From Bdellovibrionaceae bacterium UBA5009 (lineage in GTDB: Bacteria > Bdellovibrionota > Bdellovibrionia > Bdellovibrionales > Bdellovibrionaceae): a DNA stretch of 5,486 nucleotides. The notes under the pieces are model-generated. The model was not told the origin of the DNA. It did no database searches and saw nothing but the letters and a program-made list of their open reading frames with translations. The DNA is taken from contig DGYJ01000073.1 in assembly GCA_002396665.1 (NCBI GenBank), positions 16,148 to 21,633 on the forward strand, read 5' to 3'. Position numbers and translations under genes: made by a program. Shown here one piece after another: positions 1 to 5,486 of this stretch. The number at the start of each line of letters is the position of its first letter. Within the stretch, counting starts at the first letter, position 1.

Positions 1-18
1 CAGTTTTTGTATACTTAA
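1..18 (+). CDS. possible 3' end of an upstream gene (partial)
   Basis: Frame 1 reads five codons (QFLYT) and then TAA at 16-18, three bases before the aldolase GTG at 22. Because every other junction in the window is tightly packed, this could be the tail of a preceding gene in the same operon. Five codons carry no family information. Another frame (from base 3) also stays open until about 120, so the call depends only on spacing. Confidence 0.25.
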   Translation, partial: QFLYT

Positions 19-21
19 TGG

Positions 22-984
22 GTGGTGGATACAATTCATGCGTGGCGTCTTATTCAACAATTTATTCAAAACTTGGGCTGTTCTTGGATTCAGGGCCCGG
101 GTGGCAATGTTTCGATTAAGGTGGGTAATACTCTTTACATTAAACCGTCGGGCTATCGGATTGATCAGATCAATGAAATCGAAGGCCTTGCCCAAGTCGA
201 TATTCAAAAATTTAAACAATCTTGGCCAAATATAGCTCAATCTCAAACAGACGAAAAAGAAAAACTATACTCTCAAAAACTTCAAGAAAGTTCTTTGCTT
301 TCTGGTCAGGCTGGGACAACTACAGCTGGTAAGTTAAGACCCTCTATGGAGACCGGGTTTCATGTTTTATTGAACCATAAATATGTAGTCCATGTTCATA
401 GCCTAAGGTCGATTTTACTTGCCGATTATTATTGGAATAATCCAGAGGATTTAAAAAAAGAGCTTTCAATTGCACTTTCAGTCCCAGCCAATCTTATCCA
501 TGTCCTTGAGCCCGTTATGCCGGGGGCGCGGCTGACCCAGGTTATAAGTGACCATCCTGAAGCAAAAGTTTTATTATTAAAAAACCATGGATTAATTCTA
601 AGTACAGACGATATTGGATTTTTAAATCAATATTTAAAGGCTGAAGACGAATTGTTTGAAAAAGTCTTTGGTCATAAAGAAATTGTGTGGCCCAAAAATG
701 AATTTGATGGCGAGTTTCGCCCCCTGTTTCCTGACGCTATAATATTAGAAGCCCGCATAAAAAAATTCATAATTGAAAATAAATCTGTAGAAAAAAGCGC
801 CAGAATTTCGCTTTCGCCAGAAATTAAAAATCAAGATTTTGATGCCTATGAAAATTGGCTTGCTATCCAGGGATTGTTGTTAACTCAACCAAAAATCAGA
901 AATTTACCCCCAGAGATTACAAATCATGTGGCCCTGCTGCCCACAGAGATTGAAAGAAAAAAAGCGATGGGAAAACGGCCATGA
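22..984 (+). CDS. class II aldolase/adducin-family protein
   Basis: Probable Zn-dependent, cytosolic class II aldolase-fold enzyme. This family includes fuculose- and rhamnulose-1-phosphate aldolases, epimerases and decarboxylases acting on phosphorylated or free sugars. The N-terminal PGGNVSIK motif (about residues 26-33) and the following IKPSG are the family's phosphate/substrate loop. The catalytic Glu lies in SMETGFH (E110). The metal ligands are H124 and H126 (HVHS) and H189 (KNHGL), so all four key residues are present. The aldolase domain covers about residues 5-215. A further 100 or so residues contain FRPLFPDAI, like the LxPDH segment of longer RhaD-type members. The start is GTG 22 (or GTG 25): an in-frame TAA at 16-18 excludes anything earlier, and the ATG at 18 is out of frame. 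The ribosome-binding site is weak. Its stop overlaps the next start by 4 bases. The general wording (PGGNVS, HVHS, NHGL) resembles aldolase-family proteins found in polysaccharide gene clusters. The substrate cannot be assigned. Confidence 0.88.
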   Translation: MVDTIHAWRLIQQFIQNLGCSWIQGPGGNVSIKVGNTLYIKPSGYRIDQINEIEGLAQVDIQKFKQSWPNIAQSQTDEKEKLYSQKLQESSLLSGQAGTTTAGKLRPSMETGFHVLLNHKYVVHVHSLRSILLADYYWNNPEDLKKELSIALSVPANLIHVLEPVMPGARLTQVISDHPEAKVLLLKNHGLILSTDDIGFLNQYLKAEDELFEKVFGHKEIVWPKNEFDGEFRPLFPDAIILEARIKKFIIENKSVEKSARISLSPEIKNQDFDAYENWLAIQGLLLTQPKIRNLPPEITNHVALLPTEIERKKAMGKRP

Positions 985-2582
985 AACAAATTCAGCTCGT
1001 CATTCCAATGTCTGGACAGGGTCGTCGTTATCAAGAAGCCGGATTTAAAGATCCAAAGCCCATGATTAAAATCAACGGAAAATCTATTATCAGTCGCTTG
1101 CTGGAAAAGTTTCCCAAAGAATGGCCTGCCACATTTATTCTTTCTGAAAACCATAAAAATACAGGTCTTCCCCAACATGTTCTAGAGCTTCGACCAGAGG
1201 CCAAGTTGATTTATGTCGAGTTCAAAGGACAGGGTCCGGGCCACGCTTTGATGGAGTCTTTACCACACTTAAATTCTGAACAACCCATTTTTTGCAGCTA
1301 TTGTGATTATGGATTAATTTGGGATCCGTGGTCATTTCAAGAATTTGTTTTAGACTCTGATTGCGATGCCTGCGTGGTCTCGTACCGTGGATCCCATCCC
1401 CATTATTTGTCGCCCGTTCCCTATGCCTATTCGGCTTTAAAAAATGATTTTGTGTTTAAAGTAAAAGAAAAAGGGTCATTTACACCTATACGTGAAAATG
1501 AATTTGCATCTTGCGGGGCCTATTATTTTAAAAATAAAAAATTACTTCAAGAGGCCCTTGAATTTCAGTTGAAAAATGGACTGATCCATAATGGTGAAAC
1601 CTACACGAGCTTGACAGTCGAGGCCTTGCTTCAATGTCAGCCCAAGTCCGATGTGCGGGTTTTTGAAATCCCATATTTTTTTCAGTGGGGAACACCCCAG
1701 GATCTATGGATTTACGAGTATTGGGAAAAAACTTTCAAAGCGAAGTTGGCTTTAAAACCAAATGAAAAAAAAGAAACGGCCCAGGTTCTTATGCCAATGG
1801 CAGGTCTTGGGTCGCGATTCACAAAAATTGTAGATCGCCCAAAACCATTTATTTTGATCGACGATCAGCCAATGTATCTAAAAGCCTTGCAGTCGCTGCC
1901 TGTTTCCACAAAAAAATCCACAATTGTTAGTCTTAAAGAACACCAGATCTATTTTCAAACAGAAGATGCAAATAGATTATCCGCCACCAATGAAAATATT
2001 TTTTTAGAAAAAACTCCTCCGGGCCAGGCCTTCAGTGTTGAAAAAGGTTTAGAGTTTATCGATGATACTGGCGATATTGTAATTTCAAGTTGCGATCATG
2101 AAATTGTATTAAAAGAAAAAGTATGGACTGATTTTAAAAAAATCAAAGATGTGGACGCTGCTGTTTTTACTATCCAAGGGTTTCCCGGAATTTTAAGAAG
2201 TCCTAAAAGCTTTTCCTATGTGGTCACAGAGGACGGATCTGAATTTTCAAAAATAAAACAGGTCTCTGTTAAGCAAACCACATGTGAAAATCCGCGTGAT
2301 GAAAAATTGCTGGTCGGCACTTTTTGGTTCAAAGATAAAAAAACACTTTCTGAATCTTTAAATGATTTGATCAAAAATCCAAAACTCGTCAACAACGAGC
2401 TCTATCTTGATAGCGTTTTTAACAATTTGATTCAAAACAACAAAGTTGTTCGTATTATCCCTTTGGATGGTTACATCAATTGGGGTGATCCGGACTCGAT
2501 GTCAGAGGCTTTGTATTGGAGCGAAGTGTTCCTTGGACATACAATGTTTAAACGAAAAAAATTAATGGGCGTTGAAGAATGA
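981..2582 (+). CDS. tandem two-domain sugar-phosphate nucleotidyltransferase
   Basis: Two complete NTP_transferase (GT-A fold) domains in one 533-residue cytosolic chain. Such enzymes transfer NMP from an NTP to a sugar or polyol phosphate, giving the NDP/CDP-activated donor. Domain 1 (about 1-250): PMSGQGRR at 9-16, PKPM at 25-28, metal Asp D109 in SYCDYG, NGETY at 204-208, WGTPQDL at 236-242. Domain 2 (about 268-520) repeats the same order at a constant offset of about 263: PMAGLGSR at 272-279, PKPF at 287-290, D372 in SSCDHE, NNELY at 471-475, WGDPDSM at 501-507. A Lys-rich linker (about 250-267) joins them. The style (PMAGxGSRF, PKP, NGExY, WGTPxD) resembles the capsule/LPS cytidylyl- or sugar-nucleotidyltransferase group. 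Single-domain members are about 240-260 residues, so this is a fusion or internal duplication. ATG 981 overlaps the aldolase stop (ATGA), and its own stop overlaps the next gene likewise. Nucleotide and sugar specificity are unknown. Confidence 0.9.
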   Translation: MKQIQLVIPMSGQGRRYQEAGFKDPKPMIKINGKSIISRLLEKFPKEWPATFILSENHKNTGLPQHVLELRPEAKLIYVEFKGQGPGHALMESLPHLNSEQPIFCSYCDYGLIWDPWSFQEFVLDSDCDACVVSYRGSHPHYLSPVPYAYSALKNDFVFKVKEKGSFTPIRENEFASCGAYYFKNKKLLQEALEFQLKNGLIHNGETYTSLTVEALLQCQPKSDVRVFEIPYFFQWGTPQDLWIYEYWEKTFKAKLALKPNEKKETAQVLMPMAGLGSRFTKIVDRPKPFILIDDQPMYLKALQSLPVSTKKSTIVSLKEHQIYFQTEDANRLSATNENIFLEKTPPGQAFSVEKGLEFIDDTGDIVISSCDHEIVLKEKVWTDFKKIKDVDAAVFTIQGFPGILRSPKSFSYVVTEDGSEFSKIKQVSVKQTTCENPRDEKLLVGTFWFKDKKTLSESLNDLIKNPKLVNNELYLDSVFNNLIQNNKVVRIIPLDGYINWGDPDSMSEALYWSEVFLGHTMFKRKKLMGVEE

Positions 2583-3316
2583 AACAGCTTGAACTTGTAC
2601 TTCCATGCTACAACGAAGAAAAATCTTTAGAACAACTTATTCGCCGGGCAGTTCATGCCGCCAATGAATTTAAAATCACAAGCGAACAATTTGGTCTTGT
2701 TTTGGTTGAAAATGGTAGCAAGGACAGTTCGCGCGAAAAAATGAAAGCGCTTCAGTCCACTGAACTTGGAAAGTGGTTCAAAATTGTACCTATTGATAAC
2801 AATCAGGGATATGGGTTTGGATTGTCCCAAGGCTTATTAAATACTGATTCAGAATTTGTAGCTTGGTCCCACGCGGATCAGCAGTGCGATCCAATGGATG
2901 TTTTCAAGGCCTATTCTTTGATTTTGCAAAAACCAAAGTCCCAGCAAGAAAAAATATTGATCAAGGGAACTCGTTTTGGTCGGGCCATCAAAGACCGCAT
3001 AGTCAGCTCTGTATTTGCCACATTTGCACGAATTATTTTAGGGTTAAAATTAGATGAAGTGAATGCCCAACCAAAGGTTTTTCATAAAAGTTTGCTTTTA
3101 GAAATTAAAAATCCCCCGAAAAACTTTGCCTTTGATCTTTATGTTCTTTACCAAGCTCAAAAAAAGGGATTTGTTTTTGAAACAATACCCGTGCTTTTTC
3201 CACCCCGTATCCATGGACTTTCGAACTGGTCATCGCATTTTTTGTCCAGGTACAAAACAATTCTTGGAATGATTAATTATATGTGGTCTTTGATGAAGTC
3301 AGAGGGAAGACTGTGA
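2579..3316 (+). CDS. GT2-family glycosyltransferase, polyprenyl-phosphate sugar synthase-like
   Basis: Family 2 glycosyltransferase of the DPM1/ArnC type, expected to move a sugar from its nucleotide donor to polyprenyl (undecaprenyl) phosphate at the inner face of the cytoplasmic membrane. Visible motifs are PCYNEE at 9-14, VENGSKDSS from 43 (nucleotide-binding Asp D49), the NQGYGFGLSQGL helix, and the metal-binding segment HADQQCDP at 98-105 (D100 with Q102, D104), a variant of the usual DADLQ-DP. NAQPKVFHKSLL corresponds to the acceptor-loop (S/Q)GFKxFxR region of this group. At 245 residues it is a catalytic domain only. There is no C-terminal membrane pair like that of GtrB/ArnC, so it would be soluble or peripheral. 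ATG 2579 lies in the ATGA overlap with the preceding stop, and its end overlaps the GT-C gene by GTGA. Sitting directly before a GT-C protein, it plausibly makes that enzyme's lipid-linked donor (inference). Confidence 0.88.
   Translation: MKQLELVLPCYNEEKSLEQLIRRAVHAANEFKITSEQFGLVLVENGSKDSSREKMKALQSTELGKWFKIVPIDNNQGYGFGLSQGLLNTDSEFVAWSHADQQCDPMDVFKAYSLILQKPKSQQEKILIKGTRFGRAIKDRIVSSVFATFARIILGLKLDEVNAQPKVFHKSLLLEIKNPPKNFAFDLYVLYQAQKKGFVFETIPVLFPPRIHGLSNWSSHFLSRYKTILGMINYMWSLMKSEGRL
3301..3308 (+). promoter_or_regulatory. ribosome-binding site that decides the start of the GT-C/kinase gene
   Basis: AGAGGGAA lies 4 bases before GTG 3313, inside the end of the GT2 gene. It supports GTG 3313, with a GTGA overlap like the other junctions, over the longer in-frame ATG at 3283, which has no comparable purine-rich site and would overlap the GT2 gene by 34 bases. 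An in-frame ATG at 3322 is a further possibility. Confidence 0.6.
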
Positions 3317-5355
3317 ACCAAATGATATCTTCTGGAAATAAAACATCGCCAATTCGGGATTCTATTTTTAAAAATAAATTATTTATTTTTGGATTGCTTG
3401 TTCGCTTTCTATTGATGACTGTTTCAGGGTCTGAATTTTTTGAAAAACTATTTATTCCATTTATTGATTATGCCGTAACCCATAAGGATATGAATCCATG
3501 GATGTCATTTTCACCAGAACATTTTCCCTATGGCTACTTTCCATTTTTAATTCTGTATGTTCCAAAATATATTTTTTATCAGGCCTTTGGTGATCTGGCC
3601 CTGGGTTTGTCTGCTCTGAGCTTCTTGAGTTTAAAATTTCCACTGCTCGTCTTAGACACATTGATCTTGTGGGTTTTTTCTAAGTGGTCCTTTTCAAATC
3701 ACAAAAGGGCCCTAGTTTTTTACTGGCTGAACCCGATTTTAATTTACATTACTTATGTTTACTGTCAGCTCGATATTATTTCTATCTCATTACTTATTTT
3801 ATCTCTTTATTTTATTTTGAATGAAAAATTTTTTATAGCTGCTTTTTTTCTAGGCTTAGCAATCTCTTCAAAATTTCATGTCATCATTATTTTGCCGTTT
3901 GTTATGGCTTATTTTTGGCAAAACCATTTTAGAGCTGAATCAATAAAGAAAATAATTTATTTTGTAATGGTATCTGTTGGCGTTTCTTTAATTTTATTTT
4001 TGCCGAATTATTTTGCGGGCCAAATTCAATTTGCTGCCGGGGGCTCGCCGGAAGTTTTACGTTTGTTATCTTTTAAAATTAAATACGAAGAAAATCTTTC
4101 TCTATATATTGGATTGGTCTTGGTTTTGATGACCCTTGGTCGTCTGGTCTTTTCAAGAAAAATTTCAGAATCGGGGCTTGTTTTCGGTAGCGGGCTGATG
4201 ATGGGTGTCTTGCTTTTGGCCACTAACCCAAGACCGGGCTGGTATTTTTGGGCGACTCCTTTTTTAAGTTTATTTTTTATTCAGTATTTAAGCTCGGCCA
4301 CTTTATTGATGTTTGCTTCTTGGATTTTTTATTTAATTCATTTTATTTTTCTGAATGAAAGCTCAAGCGAAGTTTTGCGTAGCCTCAGTTTAACATTACT
4401 TCAGGGGACTTTGTTGGCCCAACTGGTTGTTTTGTATCAAATGTGCGTGAACAAAGAATCTTCAATCCGTAATCGCATTCGCCCCTTTTTTATGGGCATT
4501 AGTGGGGATTCAGGCGCCGGCAAAAATTATTTTACGGGTATTATTCAAAAACTTATGAATGACAAAGATGTGCTAGTTGTCGAGGGTGATGATTATCACA
4601 AATGGGAACGTGGGCATGAAAACTGGAATGAGTTTTCCCATCTTAACCCGTTTGCAAATCAACTGTTTGAACTTATTCGCCATGCTAAGAAATTTTCCGA
4701 AGGCCAGTCTATTGTTCATCATCATTATGATCACAAAACGGGTAAGTTTAGTTTGCCTCAAATTATTACCCCTAAAAAAACAGTCATCATTCAAGGTTTG
4801 CATAGTCTGTATCTTAAAAGTTTACGCGACAGCCTAGATCTTAAAATTTTTATGAATCCAAGCGAAGATATTCGTCTTTATTGGAAACTCCAGCGGGATG
4901 TAAAAGAGCGCGGTCACAGTGTTGAAAAAGTTATGCAAAGCCTAAAAAAAAGAGAGTCTGATTCAGAAAAGCATGTTCGGCCCCAGGTTGAAAAGTCAGA
5001 TTGGGCGATAGAATATGTCGCCTCGAAACCCGTCGATCCCACAAACTTTGAAAATTCAGGCGAAATTCTAGAGCTTAAGTACACGATCAATTCAGACGAG
5101 CCGGTTTTGGAGCTTTTAGAAAATCTTAAAGAAGCCGGCCAGGTCTTTGAAATTCAGTTTTTAGAAAATATTGATAAAATTAAAATTCATTTTAAAAACC
5201 AAATTTCCAAAGAAAATATCGAGTCCGTGGCACAGAAGTCCTTTCATAACCTTCGAGTGCTGACAAGAAGCTCAAAAGCCCCTTGCTTTTGTTCTGGCTA
5301 CGATGGTTTACACCAACTTTTTGCCCTATCCTTTATCCAAAAGCGCAGCGTTTAA
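3313..5355 (+). CDS. GT-C-like membrane glycosyltransferase fused to a phosphoribulokinase/uridine-kinase-like domain
   Basis: A 680-residue protein from GTG 3313 (690 from ATG 3283). Residues about 22-385 form roughly 11 hydrophobic spans. The layout resembles lipid-phosphate-sugar-dependent GT-C enzymes (GT87/PIG-M-like): a first loop with acidic D52 (FIDY) and HKDMNPW, aromatic FPYGYFP at 71-77, WLNP at 138-141, QLD at 152-154, K187 in the following helix, and NPRPGWYFW at 305-313. Residues about 395-680 form a full-length PRK/uridine-kinase-family domain, probably cytoplasmic: P-loop GDSGAGKN (398-405), GDDYH (425-429), HLNPFAN (443-449), YDHKTG (472-477), QGLH (494-497), RDVKERG (528-534), HVRPQ (554-558). 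Two key positions differ from active relatives: N405 where Ser/Thr binds Mg, and Q494 where Glu is expected. The RD and GDD acids remain. The reading frame is unbroken across the join, so the fusion is real in this sequence. The GT-C half is inferred from topology and motifs, the kinase family from strong motifs. Whether the kinase is active is open. Confidence 0.85.
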   Translation: MNQMISSGNKTSPIRDSIFKNKLFIFGLLVRFLLMTVSGSEFFEKLFIPFIDYAVTHKDMNPWMSFSPEHFPYGYFPFLILYVPKYIFYQAFGDLALGLSALSFLSLKFPLLVLDTLILWVFSKWSFSNHKRALVFYWLNPILIYITYVYCQLDIISISLLILSLYFILNEKFFIAAFFLGLAISSKFHVIIILPFVMAYFWQNHFRAESIKKIIYFVMVSVGVSLILFLPNYFAGQIQFAAGGSPEVLRLLSFKIKYEENLSLYIGLVLVLMTLGRLVFSRKISESGLVFGSGLMMGVLLLATNPRPGWYFWATPFLSLFFIQYLSSATLLMFASWIFYLIHFIFLNESSSEVLRSLSLTLLQGTLLAQLVVLYQMCVNKESSIRNRIRPFFMGISGDSGAGKNYFTGIIQKLMNDKDVLVVEGDDYHKWERGHENWNEFSHLNPFANQLFELIRHAKKFSEGQSIVHHHYDHKTGKFSLPQIITPKKTVIIQGLHSLYLKSLRDSLDLKIFMNPSEDIRLYWKLQRDVKERGHSVEKVMQSLKKRESDSEKHVRPQVEKSDWAIEYVASKPVDPTNFENSGEILELKYTINSDEPVLELLENLKEAGQVFEIQFLENIDKIKIHFKNQISKENIESVAQKSFHNLRVLTRSSKAPCFCSGYDGLHQLFALSFIQKRSV

Positions 5356-5432
5356 GAAAAACTCTTCTCTAATGTCAGCTAAGACTCGAATGGATTAATC
5401 AAAGACAGAGGCGGCGCGTTAAGTGCTGAATC

Positions 5433-5460
5433 TTGAGTCGAAAATGAGTAATTTTACAGT
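5433..5460 (+). promoter_or_regulatory. possible sigma-70-type promoter for the downstream gene
   Basis: TTGAGT (5433-5438) and TACAGT (5455-5460) are separated by 16 bases. Each matches four of six consensus positions. Transcription would begin near 5466, about 20 bases before the expected start codon. The match is weak, and AT-rich DNA gives such pairs by chance. The location in the only intergenic region, just ahead of a strong ribosome-binding site, is the main support. Confidence 0.3.
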
Positions 5461-5471
5461 CTTTGACTCAT
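5434..5471. repeat. TGAGT/ACTCA repeats, possible operator
   Basis: TGAGTC (5434-5439) is exactly complementary to GACTCA (5465-5470). A second copy, ATGAGT (5444-5449), is complementary to ACTCAT (5466-5471). The two TGAGT copies are 11 bases apart, about one helical turn. They overlap the putative -35, spacer and start-point positions. They could be a regulator-binding site or alternative weak hairpin stems. The arms are only 6 bases, so chance is possible. A further GACTC lies at 5383-5387. Confidence 0.3.
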
Positions 5472-5472
5472 G

Positions 5473-5479
5473 AAGGAGG
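5473..5479 (+). promoter_or_regulatory. strong Shine-Dalgarno site of the next gene
   Basis: AAGGAGG is a near-perfect anti-16S match, seven bases before the end of the window, so a start codon is expected at or just after 5487. It is much stronger than the sites inside the operon. This suggests the next + strand gene is translated independently of the four-gene operon. Confidence 0.7.
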
Positions 5480-5486
5480 ACTTATT

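Noticed and set aside
18..20. ATG at 18 overlapping the TAA (TAATG) as the aldolase start
   Set aside because: It is in a different frame from the aldolase and its frame shows no aldolase motif before it stops near base 120.
38..235. 65-residue + strand open frame inside the aldolase gene
   Set aside because: It is the shifted frame of the conserved PGGNVS region; the product is Arg/Leu-rich with no domain, and the overlapping aldolase motifs are clear.
924..1178. 84-residue minus-strand open frame across the aldolase/nucleotidyltransferase junction
   Set aside because: It is antisense to two well-supported genes, has no recognisable motif and no ribosome-binding site of note.
4573..4837. 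Overlapping open frames on both strands within the kinase domain
   Set aside because: They are low-complexity Met/Ile/Asn-rich translations of the CATCATCATTATGATCAC segment, which is the conserved HHYDH stretch of the kinase in the true frame.
4495..5030. Assignment as a Calvin-cycle phosphoribulokinase or a plain uridine kinase
   Set aside because: The motifs place it in that superfamily, but it is fused to a membrane domain, sits among glycan genes and carries N405 and Q494, so neither specific function is supported.
5356..5432. Rho-independent terminator after the last gene
   Set aside because: No GC-rich hairpin followed by a T-run is present. GATTAATC (5393-5400) is a short palindrome without a stem-loop or U-tract, and the GCGGCGCG patch has no matching arm.
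1..5486. Insertion sequences, CRISPR arrays, tRNA/rRNA genes or phage attachment sites
   Set aside because: No transposase motifs, regularly spaced repeats, cloverleaf-forming segments or terminal inverted repeats were seen; the window is coding up to 5355.

Overview
The window is an AT-rich, fully coding stretch on the + strand. It holds four consecutive genes followed by a 131-base intergenic region that leads to the next gene. Codon use is A/T-biased and even throughout. There are no mobile-element, tRNA, rRNA or CRISPR signals. The gene set points to a Gram-negative bacterium building a surface glycan. The style (low GC, lysine- and phenylalanine-rich proteins, tightly overlapping genes) would fit a Bdellovibrio-type or similar deep-branching proteobacterium, but that is only an impression and the sequence does not prove it.

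Layout: (1) 22-984, a class II aldolase/adducin-family enzyme with a complete Glu/His/His/His metal site. (2) 981-2582, two sugar-1-phosphate-type nucleotidyltransferase domains fused head to tail. (3) 2579-3316, a soluble GT2 glycosyltransferase resembling dolichol/polyprenyl-phosphate sugar synthases. (4) 3313-5355, a multi-pass membrane protein resembling lipid-phosphate-sugar-dependent GT-C glycosyltransferases, fused to a C-terminal phosphoribulokinase/uridine-kinase-like P-loop domain. (5) 5356-5486, a spacer with TGAGT/ACTCA repeats, a possible promoter and a strong ribosome-binding site for a gene just beyond the window.

All three gene junctions are 4-base stop/start overlaps (ATGA, ATGA, GTGA), so this is almost certainly one translationally coupled operon. 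A plausible joint role is to make or rearrange a phosphorylated sugar (aldolase, kinase), activate it with a nucleotide (nucleotidyltransferases), load it onto a polyprenyl phosphate (GT2) and transfer it to an envelope glycan (GT-C). The sugar and the order of steps are inference.

The most unusual points are the GT-C/kinase fusion, the kinase domain's substituted ATP/Mg residues (Asn for Ser/Thr in the P-loop, Gln for Glu in the EGLH motif), and the tandem nucleotidyltransferase with both active sites apparently intact.
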